From: an uncultured Flavobacteriaceae bacterium
GTDB lineage: Bacteria; Bacteroidota; Bacteroidia; Flavobacteriales; Flavobacteriaceae
Direction of reading: 5' to 3'
Length of the DNA: 52,147 nt
Assembly: GCA_938011315.1 (NCBI GenBank)
Contig: CALLUG010000013.1
Span: 1 to 52,147, forward strand
This document shows positions 8,860 to 16,918 of the stretch, piece after piece (within the stretch, counting starts at the first letter, position 1; the number at the start of each line of letters is the position of its first letter). The position numbers were made by a program, and so were the translations under genes. Below the pieces are notes generated by a model. That model searched no databases. It saw only the letters and a list, made by a program, of their open reading frames with translations, and had not been told where the DNA came from.

Positions 8860-9279
8860 TTAAATTAAATATGTTTCGTAACGTTTAAAACGCTGCTTTA
8901 TAACTAAGGGAGGGGGGTGCTCGTAAAAGCTACTGTGATGTGCTGTAAGTGCACTTGGAGTGGTTAAAAAAGTTGTGCCGTATGCTATTACAAAAAACAC
9001 ATCAAAACTTAAGGTATCGTAAGCATTTGTATTCAGCTCATCTTGCGTTTTAAGCAACTCCACGTCGTCATGGCAACAGGACATTGTTTGGCCCTCCATA
9101 TCTTTGCCAACGTCAGTAACACTTGTATCCATGTCGCATTTTTTGGCATGCTTAAATACCGCAATGTCTACCAAAAAAGGGCCACAATAATGCTTTTCTA
9201 CCGTAAAAGAAAGTGTAGAACATAGCACAATTAAAGCTAACCCTAAGGAAAAAACTTTATGTAAAACCTGTTTAATCAC
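8860..9279 (-). CDS. HYC_CC_PP-type small exported protein
   Basis: A 139-aa protein with an N-terminal hydrophobic signal segment and the three hallmarks I associate with the HYC_CC_PP family: HYCG after the signal segment, a CC pair (MSCCHDD) in the middle, and PPP near the C-terminus. The cysteine/histidine content suggests metal binding, which fits the neighbouring HMA gene. The function is unknown. I chose a GTG start at 9279, giving MIKQVLHKVFSLGLALIVLC, because the reading upstream of it overlaps a consensus promoter element. The gene is transcribed separately from the downstream run, with hairpins between them. Confidence 0.72.
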   Translation of the reverse strand: MIKQVLHKVFSLGLALIVLCSTLSFTVEKHYCGPFLVDIAVFKHAKKCDMDTSVTDVGKDMEGQTMSCCHDDVELLKTQDELNTNAYDTLSFDVFFVIAYGTTFLTTPSALTAHHSSFYEHPPPLVIKQRFKRYETYLI

Positions 9280-9283
9280 AAAA

Positions 9284-9311
9284 CAAATATACAAAAAATT
9301 AAGATGAACAA
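9284..9311 (-). promoter_or_regulatory. Flavobacterial promoter of the HYC_CC_PP gene
   Basis: On the minus strand, TTG (9311-9309), a 17-base spacer, then TATATTTG (9291-9284), matching the Bacteroidota consensus TTG-N17-23-TAnnTTTG. Only four bases separate the -7 element from the GTG start, so the mRNA would have essentially no leader. Confidence 0.6.
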
Positions 9312-9406
9312 CTAATATTTTATTTAATGCAAGTCGCTAGTCATCAATTTCATTTTTATTCACTAAATTGAGCCTAAAAATAGACTAGCATTAATTACAC
9401 AACCCA

Positions 9407-9769
9407 ATGAAGACAACAGACAAGCATAACCAGCGTGTTGCAAACATGAAATTTTCTTCTATTTATCCTCTTTATCTTGCAAAAATTGAAAAAAAAGGGA
9501 GGACAAAAACAGAGTTAAATCAAGTTATAGAATGGCTAACAGGGTTTGATGAAGAAAAAATTGAAAGCCTTATAAACCAAAAAATCAATTTTAAAGATTT
9601 TTTTAAACAAGCCACTCTACACCCTAATGCTCATCGCATTAAAGGCTTAGTATGTGGTTATAGAATTGAAGAAATTGACAACGCAACAACGCGACAAACA
9701 AGGTATCTAGACAAATTGGTAGGCGATTTGGCAAGAGGTCGTAAAATCGAAAAAATTTTAAGTATATAA
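9407..9769 (+). CDS. DUF2200 family protein
   Basis: A 120-aa cytoplasmic protein that I recognise as DUF2200, from the pattern SIYPLYLAKIEKKGRTKTEL, VIEWLTGFDEEKI, NFKDFF, HRIKGLVCGYRIEEI and TRYLDKLVGDLARGRKIEKI. It is full length for the family; no biochemical role is known to me. It lies 7 bases upstream of the FabZ-like gene and is probably co-transcribed with it, but the family occurs widely without that neighbour, so a role in the lipid pathway should not be assumed. Confidence 0.88.
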   Translation: MKTTDKHNQRVANMKFSSIYPLYLAKIEKKGRTKTELNQVIEWLTGFDEEKIESLINQKINFKDFFKQATLHPNAHRIKGLVCGYRIEEIDNATTRQTRYLDKLVGDLARGRKIEKILSI

Positions 9770-9776
9770 GTAAGCG

Positions 9777-10211
9777 ATGGATACGTTTCAAATTGTAGCT
9801 TTGTTACCATACCAACCCCCATTTTTGTTTGTAGATGTCTTAGATGATATTACAGAACATGGAGTTACTGGTCGTTATACTTTTAAATCATCAGAGTTTT
9901 TTTATAAGGGTCATTTTAAAGACCAACCAATAACCCCAGGAGTAATTTTGACCGAAACTGCAGCACAAATAGGGCTTGTTTGCTTAGGCATATTCTTGTT
10001 AAAAGATAAGATATCGCAAAATAATAAACCCGAAATAGGGTTAAGTTCTAACCAAATGGATTTTTATATCCCTGTGGCTCCTGGCGAAACCATAACAGTA
10101 GTATCGCAAAAAATATATTTTAGATTTCATAAACTAAAATGTAACGTAAAATTATATAATGCCAAAAAGGAGCTAGTTGCTAAAGGCACAATATCGGGAA
10201 TGATAAAATGA
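9777..10211 (+). CDS. FabZ-like (3R)-hydroxyacyl-ACP dehydratase
   Basis: A 144-aa single hotdog-fold protein. It retains the FabZ active-site signature in GHFKDQPITPGVILTETAAQ, with H46 and E60 at the catalytic positions. It would remove water from 3-hydroxyacyl-ACP. It differs enough from housekeeping FabZ, and keeps such specialised company (ketosynthase, ACP, phosphopantetheinyl transferase), that a role in a dedicated pathway seems more likely. Its stop overlaps the ketosynthase start (ATGA), so the two are translationally coupled. Confidence 0.85.
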   Translation: MDTFQIVALLPYQPPFLFVDVLDDITEHGVTGRYTFKSSEFFYKGHFKDQPITPGVILTETAAQIGLVCLGIFLLKDKISQNNKPEIGLSSNQMDFYIPVAPGETITVVSQKIYFRFHKLKCNVKLYNAKKELVAKGTISGMIK

Positions 10212-11482
10212 AAACAAAACAACGAGTTGTTATTACAGGCTTAGGAGTCGTAGCGCCCAACGCAGTGGGCATACCAAATTTTAGTAAAGCCATTAAAGCT
10301 GGCGTATCAGGAATAAGCTTTAGGCAGGAGCTAAAGGACTTAAATTTTTCCTGTTGTATAGGAGGCATTCCACCAGTAACAGACAAACAGGTATCACAAT
10401 ATCTAAGCCCACTACAATTACGAAACTTTAACAGTTCTGGCATTTTATACGGTTGCATGGCAGGTATGGAAGCTTGGAACAATGCAGGTTTAGACATCTC
10501 AAGTCACAGCCCCTTAGATCTTGATAGTGGTACTGTTTTTGGCGTAGCCACATCTGGAGTTGAAAAATTTAGGGAGTCTATTTACAAAATAGACGACAAA
10601 AACGTAAAACGCTTAGGTAGCACCGTGGTATTACAAACCATGACTAGCGGTATTACTGCCTATTTAGGAGGTATTTTAGGGTTAGGAAATCAAGTTACCA
10701 CCAACTCTTCTGCCTGTACTACAGGTACAGAAGCTATTATTATGGGTATGGAACGCATACAATTAGGAAAAGCAAAACGTATGCTAGTAGGAAGTTGTAG
10801 CGATCATGGGGCTTACCTATGGGGAGGATTTGATGCTATGCGGGTAATAACCTATAAGCATAACCAATCGCCAGAGCAAGGCTCTAGACCAATGAGTGCT
10901 ACAGCCTCAGGCTTTGTTCCGGGAAGTGGTGCAGGAGCATTAGTCTTGGAATCTTTGGAAAGTGCTTTGCAACGTGGTGCAACAATCTATGCCGAAGTAT
11001 TAGGAGGCAATGTAAACTCCGGAGGACAAAGAGATGGCGGTACAATGACGGCTCCAAATGCAAAAGCGGTGCAGCGTTGTATTATTGATGCTATGGAAGA
11101 TGCTAAAATTAACCCCTCTGAAATTGATGTCATTAACGGGCACTTAACTGCAACAACTAAAGATCCTGATGAGATAAAAAATTGGGCAGAAGCCCTAAAC
11201 AGGAAAGGGAGTGATTTTCCTTATATCAATTCTTTAAAATCAATGATTGGACATTGCCTTGCCGCCTCTGGTGCTATAGAGTCTGTCGCTACTGTGTTGC
11301 AACTCAAAGAGGGTTTCATATTTCCATCTATTAATAGTGAAGATGTGCATGAAACTATTAAAACTATTATAGATCCCGCCAAAATTCCTCAGCAAGTCAT
11401 CTACAAAAATATTTCTGTTGCAGCTAAAGCAAGTTTTGGCTTTGGAGATGTAAATGGATGTGTTATTTTTAAAAACTATTAA
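10208..11482 (+). CDS. Beta-ketoacyl-ACP synthase (FabF/KAS II-like)
   Basis: A 424-aa thiolase-fold condensing enzyme that extends an acyl chain with malonyl-ACP. The catalytic triad is complete: C170 in NSSACTTGTE, H312 in NGHLTATTKDPDE, and H349 in SMIGHCLAASGAIE. The glycine-rich C-terminal GFGDVNGCVIF is also present. It is full length, so it is an active enzyme and not a chain-length factor. It overlaps the dehydratase gene by 4 bases and is followed 15 bases later by an ACP, which is the natural partner. No ketoreductase or acyltransferase is encoded here, so those would have to come from the primary fatty-acid machinery. Confidence 0.93.
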   Translation: MKTKQRVVITGLGVVAPNAVGIPNFSKAIKAGVSGISFRQELKDLNFSCCIGGIPPVTDKQVSQYLSPLQLRNFNSSGILYGCMAGMEAWNNAGLDISSHSPLDLDSGTVFGVATSGVEKFRESIYKIDDKNVKRLGSTVVLQTMTSGITAYLGGILGLGNQVTTNSSACTTGTEAIIMGMERIQLGKAKRMLVGSCSDHGAYLWGGFDAMRVITYKHNQSPEQGSRPMSATASGFVPGSGAGALVLESLESALQRGATIYAEVLGGNVNSGGQRDGGTMTAPNAKAVQRCIIDAMEDAKINPSEIDVINGHLTATTKDPDEIKNWAEALNRKGSDFPYINSLKSMIGHCLAASGAIESVATVLQLKEGFIFPSINSEDVHETIKTIIDPAKIPQQVIYKNISVAAKASFGFGDVNGCVIFKNY

Positions 11483-11497
11483 AACTAAAAAACTAAA

Positions 11498-11755
11498 ATG
11501 GATAAAGAAGCACTAATAGCGTCCTTAAAAACAATTGTAAAGCCCTACATACAAGACGAAAACGCATTTAACAACCTAAATGAAAACACTGATTTTATTG
11601 CAGATTTAAAAATTAATTCTGCAAATTTAGTCGATATTATTTTGGATGTAGAAGATATGTATGATATTGAGATTGATAATGACGCAATGGAAAAGATGTT
11701 GACCGTAAAAGCAGCAATGAAAATTATTAACACTAAGCTTAACGAACAACAGTGA
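11498..11755 (+). CDS. Dedicated acyl carrier protein
   Basis: An 85-aa acidic four-helix carrier protein. The phosphopantetheine attachment serine is S41 in KINSANLVDIILDVEDMYDI. The usual DSL is replaced by NSA, which marks it as a specialised ACP and not the housekeeping AcpP. It is flanked by a ketosynthase and a phosphopantetheinyl transferase; its last codons overlap the latter's GTG start (GTGA). The three genes therefore encode a carrier, the enzyme that loads its arm, and the enzyme that uses it. Confidence 0.9.
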   Translation: MDKEALIASLKTIVKPYIQDENAFNNLNENTDFIADLKINSANLVDIILDVEDMYDIEIDNDAMEKMLTVKAAMKIINTKLNEQQ

Positions 11756-12348
11756 TTGGCAATGATATTGTCGATTTAAAGCAAGCTGCCGCAGAAAGTA
11801 ATTGGCAACGGAAGGGTTTTGTAACTAAAATTTTTACACAAACAGAACAAGAATATATTAGCGTTGCAAAAAACAAATTAGCAACCCTTTGGCGTTTGTG
11901 GAGCATGAAAGAAAGTGCTTATAAAATTAATGTGCAACAAACAGGAAAGCGTTTTTTTAATCCCAAAAAACTACAGTGCACTTTTTTTAACGATACAAAA
12001 GGTAAGGTTGTGATAAACACGCATCATTATTATACCGTTTCGGACGTTAATACCGCTTATATCTATACCGAGGCAAGCATAAAACATAATGAAAATACAA
12101 AGAGTACCTGTTTCAAAATAAAAAACAACACGTACCAAACGCAGCATATAAGTTGTTATAATCGTTTAAAGAGCGAAGTGTCTAAAGCCCTTAAGCTTGA
12201 GCAAAATCATATCACTATAGAAAAAAATAGTTTTGGAGTTCCTAAACTATTTTATAATAAAATACCATTAAATTTATCTTTGTCTATAACGCACCATGGA
12301 AGTTACGGCGCTTATATTATTGTAAATTTGGACTCAATTAACAATTAG
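11752..12348 (+). CDS. 4'-phosphopantetheinyl transferase (holo-ACP synthase type)
   Basis: A 198-aa enzyme that moves 4'-phosphopantetheine from CoA to the ACP serine. Signatures are IGNDIVDL at residues 2-9 and W50-SMKES-A (E54) for magnesium/CoA binding. It starts at GTG 11752, overlapping the ACP stop as GTGA. Linkage to a divergent ACP suggests it is matched to that carrier. It closes the run; the next gene is convergent. Confidence 0.9.
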   Translation: MIGNDIVDLKQAAAESNWQRKGFVTKIFTQTEQEYISVAKNKLATLWRLWSMKESAYKINVQQTGKRFFNPKKLQCTFFNDTKGKVVINTHHYYTVSDVNTAYIYTEASIKHNENTKSTCFKIKNNTYQTQHISCYNRLKSEVSKALKLEQNHITIEKNSFGVPKLFYNKIPLNLSLSITHHGSYGAYIIVNLDSINN

Positions 12349-12457
12349 GTATTTTTTTGTAAGAGGCTTAATCATAATGTATCTATAAAAAACCTCCTCG
12401 CTATAGGTTATATAAATGCGTAACATAGAACAAATTTTATTCTAAAAAACGCAATAA

Positions 12458-13465
12458 TTAATTTATGTGAGGGCAGTTACAATCGTATTTTTCACGGGTA
12501 TTTCCAAAATTAATCCCTAAGGTTATTTGGTGCAATCCTGTATTTGCAAATACAATAGAATTATTTTGGTAAGAATAGGTGTAAGAAAAAGCATATTTTT
12601 TATAATTAACCCCCAAAAAAGGTGTGATATATTGTAGTCTTTGGCTACTTTCTCCAGACCCGTCTAATAGCTGCGCACCATTAAAACTTCTTCTATAAGA
12701 CAATCCTCCCCATAAGGCACCATAATATGTTTTTTTATAGACCTTAAAGTTAAGGTCTGCAAATGTTTCTTCGGTAGCATCTCTATAGGCCAATAATGCA
12801 GAGGGTTCGTAACTCCAGTCACTCCCCAGCCTGTTAAACACATAACCAGGGGTAATAAGGAAGGTTCTTAAATTTCTAAAACTAAGACCCTGCTCATTAA
12901 AGTTAATTCCTTCATTGTCTAAAACATTTTTAACCGTAATATGTGTGTAAAAATCTAAAAAGCTATATGAAAATCCTAAATCGACATTAAAATTCACGGC
13001 ACTTTGCTCAATCCCTTGTATTATTGGATCTGTAATCCCATTTCTTAAAAAACTTGTTTCGTCTAGTCTATACTGAATAAAACCAGCACTTAATCCAAAG
13101 GATATCATATTCAAGTCAACAGGATTTCTGGACAGCAAAATATGATGTGCATAGGTTAAGTAGCCTCCAGTTTGCGAATGAAATCCATTACTATCATTAT
13201 ACAAAATACCTCCAACTCCAGAGTCTGTCTCGCCTATACGACTGCTTACGCTTATGGTTTGTAGGCTAGGAGCATCTTCTACACCAAACCATTGCTGACG
13301 CCCTGTTAATCTAACCTTGCCATTAATGCCAATCCCAGCTGTAGAGGGGTGCAATAAATAATAATTATCTGTTAAATAATCGGAGTATATGGGTAAGCCT
13401 TCCTGAGCATTTAAGCTCCAAAATAAAAGCGTTGTAAGTGTAAATAGAAAGTATTTTTTCAACAT
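12458..13465 (-). CDS. PorP/SprF family type IX secretion membrane protein
   Basis: A 335-aa outer-membrane beta-barrel protein with a signal peptide ending SLNAQ. The start of the mature part, GLPIYSDYLTDNYYLLHPS, is the hallmark of PorP/SprF proteins, which help deliver or anchor large type IX secretion substrates such as adhesins. These genes usually follow a huge CTD-bearing adhesin gene. None is adjacent here, so this is an orphan copy. The DCNCPHIN tail has two cysteines. Confidence 0.92.
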   Translation of the reverse strand: MLKKYFLFTLTTLLFWSLNAQEGLPIYSDYLTDNYYLLHPSTAGIGINGKVRLTGRQQWFGVEDAPSLQTISVSSRIGETDSGVGGILYNDSNGFHSQTGGYLTYAHHILLSRNPVDLNMISFGLSAGFIQYRLDETSFLRNGITDPIIQGIEQSAVNFNVDLGFSYSFLDFYTHITVKNVLDNEGINFNEQGLSFRNLRTFLITPGYVFNRLGSDWSYEPSALLAYRDATEETFADLNFKVYKKTYYGALWGGLSYRRSFNGAQLLDGSGESSQRLQYITPFLGVNYKKYAFSYTYSYQNNSIVFANTGLHQITLGINFGNTREKYDCNCPHIN

Positions 13466-13667
13466 AGTCTTATAGTAAGTCGTATAATTTTATAGATAAT
13501 AACGTATGATATTTAGTTTACGTATAATTTTATTTTTTATAAAACTAATATAATTTTCGTATTTAAAATTAATTAAGCCTTTTTTTAACGTTATATAGGG
13601 TGTTAAAGCTAAGCTAATAATTATTGCAAGAATACTATTGTTTCTTATTTTTACCAAAAATAATTTT

Positions 13668-14570
13668 ATGCCTAATACACAAATTAGCATACTAGAAACA
13701 AGTAATCCTAGTATTGTAAAGTTTGAAGCCAACTCATTTTTAACACAATATGAAAGCTTTGAGTTTAATAACATCGATGAGGCAAAAGCTTCTCCCTTGG
13801 CGCAACAGCTATTTTATTTGCCTTTCGTAAAAAAAATATATATTTCTAGCAATTTTATAGCTATTGAGCGCTACGATATTGTACAATGGAAAGAAGTACA
13901 AGAGGAGGTGGCAAAACAAATTAAAGATTATATTGATAGTGGAGCAACTATTGTAGAAACGACTAATGCTGCAAAGAAAACACCAGTAACAGTCTATGCC
14001 GAGAGCACACCAAATCCAGCTGTTATTAAGTTTGTAGTTAATAAAAAAATAGTCCCTACATTGTTTGAATTTAGTTCCGTCGATGAAGCAAAAGCTTCTC
14101 CTTTTGCTAGTGAGTTATTTCATTTTCCATTTGTAAAAAATGTTTTTATAGACGCTAATTATGTTTCTATTACCAAGCATGATGATACACCATGGGACGA
14201 TATTACTGCAACGCTAAGAGCTTTTATAACATCGTATATAGAAACAGGCAAAGCTATTGTTTTAGCGCATACGCCAGAATTTCAAAAGAGTACAGAGGCG
14301 CATAAAGAGGCTTATTTTGACAGCCTTAATGACACATCAAAAGAGATTGTAAACATCTTAAATGAATATGTAAAACCTGCTGTAGCAAGTGACGGTGGCA
14401 ATATAGAGTTTCAATCGTATAACGAAAATACTAAAGTTGTAAAGGTTATTTTACAAGGAGCTTGTAGCGGCTGTCCGTCGTCCACAGTGACATTAAAAAA
14501 CGGAATAGAAACAATGCTAAAAGAGATGTTGAAAGGTAAAGTAAGCTCTGTTGAGGCAATTAATGGGTAA
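13668..14570 (+). CDS. NifU-type iron-sulfur scaffold protein with duplicated Nfu N-terminal domain
   Basis: A 300-aa Fe-S cluster carrier. Two copies of the Nfu N-terminal domain are visible: residues about 1-95 (DEAKASPLAQQLFYLPFVKK) and about 105-200 (DEAKASPFASELFHFPFVKN). They are followed by the C-terminal NifU domain with the cluster-binding CSGCPSS motif. I chose the ATG at 13668; an in-frame TTG 30 bases earlier would add a poor extension. It converges on rpmA/rplU through a strong shared terminator. Confidence 0.93.
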   Translation: MPNTQISILETSNPSIVKFEANSFLTQYESFEFNNIDEAKASPLAQQLFYLPFVKKIYISSNFIAIERYDIVQWKEVQEEVAKQIKDYIDSGATIVETTNAAKKTPVTVYAESTPNPAVIKFVVNKKIVPTLFEFSSVDEAKASPFASELFHFPFVKNVFIDANYVSITKHDDTPWDDITATLRAFITSYIETGKAIVLAHTPEFQKSTEAHKEAYFDSLNDTSKEIVNILNEYVKPAVASDGGNIEFQSYNENTKVVKVILQGACSGCPSSTVTLKNGIETMLKEMLKGKVSSVEAING

Positions 14571-14603
14571 ATCGCTATTGCGCGTTTTCTAATACAATTT
14601 ATA

Positions 14604-14643
14604 AACAAAAAAGCCTTTCAAAATTTTGAAAGGCTTTTTTGTT
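14604..14643. terminator. Bidirectional terminator between nifU-like gene and rpmA
   Basis: A perfect 20-bp inverted repeat with no spacer, built around AAGCCTTTCAAAA/TTTTGAAAGGCTT and flanked by A and T runs on both sides. It therefore makes a stem with a following U-tract in either direction. It lies between convergent genes ending at 14570 and 14658. Confidence 0.9.
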
Positions 14644-14657
14644 ATGGTATTTTTTTA

Positions 14658-14918
14658 TTAAGCATCAAAAGCTTCAATAGAAACGTAAGACTTATTGTCT
14701 TTTTTCTTTGTAAACTTTACAAGACCATCTACCCTAGCGTGTAAGGTATGATCTTTACCTTGATAAACGTTTTCACCTGGATGATGTGTATTACCTCGTT
14801 GTCTTAATATAATGTTTCCTGCAATAGCAGCTTGTCCACCAAAAATCTTCACACCTAAGCGTTTCGATTCTGATTCTCTACCATTCTTAGAGCTACCTAC
14901 TCCTTTTTTATGAGCCAT
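14658..14918 (-). CDS. rpmA: 50S ribosomal protein L27
   Basis: An 86-aa large-subunit protein near the peptidyl-transferase centre. The family signature is clear in [36 protein letters not shown] and [14 protein letters not shown]-like text (here [15 protein letters not shown]). No N-terminal extension of the Firmicutes type requiring cleavage is present. It follows rplU after 39 bases and shares its promoter. Confidence 0.98.
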   Translation of the reverse strand: MAHKKGVGSSKNGRESESKRLGVKIFGGQAAIAGNIILRQRGNTHHPGENVYQGKDHTLHARVDGLVKFTKKKDNKSYVSIEAFDA

Positions 14919-14957
14919 TGTCTTAAGTTTTTTATGTTTATATTAATGGTGCCGCAG

Positions 14958-15620
14958 TTATGCTTTACCACCGTCTAGTTCGTCTTGCCATTTTTTTAAT
15001 TCGTCCCATTTCCCTTCGGCAGCTAATTTAGCTTGTTTTGGCCAAGTTCCTGTTACGTGATTACCTCTTACGTTTGCAATAATTTCAGAAATTTTATCTG
15101 GAGTTATTCCTGCCAAATCTTCAAAAGTCTTAATCCCTGCAGCGATTAAAGTTTCAGAAATTTTAGGTCCAATGCCCTCAACTTTCTTTAAGTCATCTGC
15201 CTTTGCTGTTGTTTTGGCTTTTGGTTGTTGTGCTGCTGGCTTTGGCTTTACAGCTGTCTCCACTGCCTTTGGCGTGGCTTGTTTTGCAGGAGCTGCTTTT
15301 TTAGCCCCCGAAGCGGTAATATTTTCTACTAAGATTTCGGTAAGTGCTTGTCTATGACCGTTCTTAACACGATAACCTTTTCTTCTCTTTTTCTTGAAAA
15401 CAATAACTTTGTCTCCTTTAAGATGTTTTAAGACTTTTGCTTCTACTTGAGCTCCGTCTATAGCTGGGGCGCCAATAGTTACTTTTTCACCGTCTTCTAA
15501 AAGGAGTACATTATCGAAAGATACTTTTTTTCCCTCTTCAGTTTGTAGGCGGTGAACAAATACTTTTTGATCTTTTGCAACCTTAAATTGCTGCCCTGCT
15601 ATTTCTACAATTGCATACAT
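14958..15620 (-). CDS. rplU: 50S ribosomal protein L21 with C-terminal helix-hairpin-helix extension
   Basis: L21 normally has about 103 residues; this protein has 220. Residues 1-103 are a normal L21 (MYAIVEIAGQQFKVAKDQK, KKRRKGYRVKNGHRQ). A low-complexity Ala/Lys/Pro linker (about 110-145) follows, then a helix-hairpin-helix module (DDLKKVEGIGPKISETLIAA, FEDLAGITPDKISEI), then a charged W-rich tail. Such modules bind nucleic acid or protein partners. I believe the extension is common in this phylum, so it is not a local fusion. First gene of the rplU-rpmA operon with a consensus promoter upstream. Confidence 0.96.
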   Translation of the reverse strand: MYAIVEIAGQQFKVAKDQKVFVHRLQTEEGKKVSFDNVLLLEDGEKVTIGAPAIDGAQVEAKVLKHLKGDKVIVFKKKRRKGYRVKNGHRQALTEILVENITASGAKKAAPAKQATPKAVETAVKPKPAAQQPKAKTTAKADDLKKVEGIGPKISETLIAAGIKTFEDLAGITPDKISEIIANVRGNHVTGTWPKQAKLAAEGKWDELKKWQDELDGGKA

Positions 15621-15658
15621 AGCGTAACGTTTTTAAAAATTTTGTTCAAAAATGACTG

Positions 15659-15688
15659 CAAATATACTATTTATTAACAAAACAACAA
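15659..15688 (-). promoter_or_regulatory. Promoter of rplU-rpmA
   Basis: On the minus strand, TTG (15688-15686), a 19-base spacer, then TATATTTG (15666-15659). This matches the Bacteroidota consensus exactly. It lies 39 bases from the rplU start. Confidence 0.8.
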
Positions 15689-15785
15689 ATGTTTTTTTTA
15701 CTTATAAACCTGCGGTAAATTCAGCTAAGACATGTGTTTTAATAGCTCTCGAAAGTTAATAGATAAAACACCGTTTATAACATTG

Positions 15786-16769
15786 TTATTTATTAGCAAT
15801 ACTATTTTTTATGTCCCATGCTTTTACAAATTCGGTATTAAACAAAATGTTTTGCTTTGTTTTGGATTTTTTTAGGCTTTTCAACCAGTCTAGCTGCTTG
15901 GGGCTTAAATATTTATTAGGGTTAATTCCTCGACCTAAAGCACTATTAATTTTAGTTTTTTGAAGTTCTGTTAATGGCAAAAATTTATAATCGCTACGTT
16001 TTAAATAATATTTTACATCATTACTAGCCGTACGATAAGCACTTTTAGCAATAGGATTAAAGTTTGCCTTTTTTGCATGAGTTGTTAGTTGCTTTTTATC
16101 TATAATATTGGGGTCAAATTTCACTTTTACAACTTCGTGACCTCCCATAAATCCTGCTTCTGTTGCCAAAACACCATTTGCGTTACCTAAATGTTTCTCG
16201 CCAGTCCAAAAACAATACATTTCAAAATACGTTTCCTCAGTATGCTTTGTAGCACTAAGCTCTGCGCCAAGAAGTTTCATATACTCCGGAACGGGTTTGT
16301 TGGCTTTCTTTAAAGCGTCTTCCATGGCATAGTATAACGCTTTTGCAGAATAATTACCAGAAATTCTTTCAACAACATTATCGCCCTTCGCGTTTACAAG
16401 TCTTACCACAGGATTATTCCAACTGGGTTCGTTGTATAATTGAAGTATTTGTTTGTCCTTACCGCCTTTGTTGTTGTAAATTGCTAGAGGGACAAATACG
16501 TTTTCGATGGCTTCTACCATTAGGGGGTGGCTTAGTACATTATGCCCATAATTTCTACAAGTAGAACAACCAGGAACTTCTTGAAACAGAATTAAAACAT
16601 CCTTATCTTCTGCCTTAGCTCTTTCTAAAGCTTCATCATAATCTCTATGCCAAGTAACCTTACCTAATTCTTCACTTTGGTTATTCGGATTTGTTTTGTG
16701 TTGTGCCGTAGCTATAACACCACAAAAAAGCAAAACAATGCTTACTACATATTTTATTTGTTGCACCAT
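15786..16769 (-). CDS. Exported thioredoxin-like protein fused to an MsrA-like domain
   Basis: A 327-aa protein with a signal peptide (ends about IATAQ). Residues 35-155 form a thioredoxin-like domain with the redox motif VPGCSTC (C68, C71). Residues about 180-225 resemble the start of methionine sulfoxide reductase A: YCFWTGEKHLG aligns with its GCFWCVE catalytic loop and GVLATEAGFMGGHEVVKVKF with GVxxTxxGYxGG...VxVxFDP. The putative catalytic cysteine C186 is kept. It may therefore combine a reductant and a reductase in one periplasmic protein. It may belong to the VPGUxxT thioredoxin-like group, whose members can use selenocysteine; this copy has an ordinary TGT/TGC cysteine. The function is inferred. 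Confidence 0.75.
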   Translation of the reverse strand: MVQQIKYVVSIVLLFCGVIATAQHKTNPNNQSEELGKVTWHRDYDEALERAKAEDKDVLILFQEVPGCSTCRNYGHNVLSHPLMVEAIENVFVPLAIYNNKGGKDKQILQLYNEPSWNNPVVRLVNAKGDNVVERISGNYSAKALYYAMEDALKKANKPVPEYMKLLGAELSATKHTEETYFEMYCFWTGEKHLGNANGVLATEAGFMGGHEVVKVKFDPNIIDKKQLTTHAKKANFNPIAKSAYRTASNDVKYYLKRSDYKFLPLTELQKTKINSALGRGINPNKYLSPKQLDWLKSLKKSKTKQNILFNTEFVKAWDIKNSIANK

Positions 16770-16918
16770 AATATTCGTATTAATAATAATTTACTAAATT
16801 ACAATTTGTAACTCTCTAGTAACGTTAAATATAAGCAAATAGTTTGTTAAAATTAGGCTTGTTTTCTAGTTTAATTACAGCGATATTATTTGTAGAACGG
16901 TCGTCAATATAAACAAAA

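Noticed and set aside
13490-13774. 94-aa minus-strand frame with hydrophobic stretch
   Set aside because: Overlaps the start of the NifU-like gene on the opposite strand; low-complexity, AT-driven sequence.
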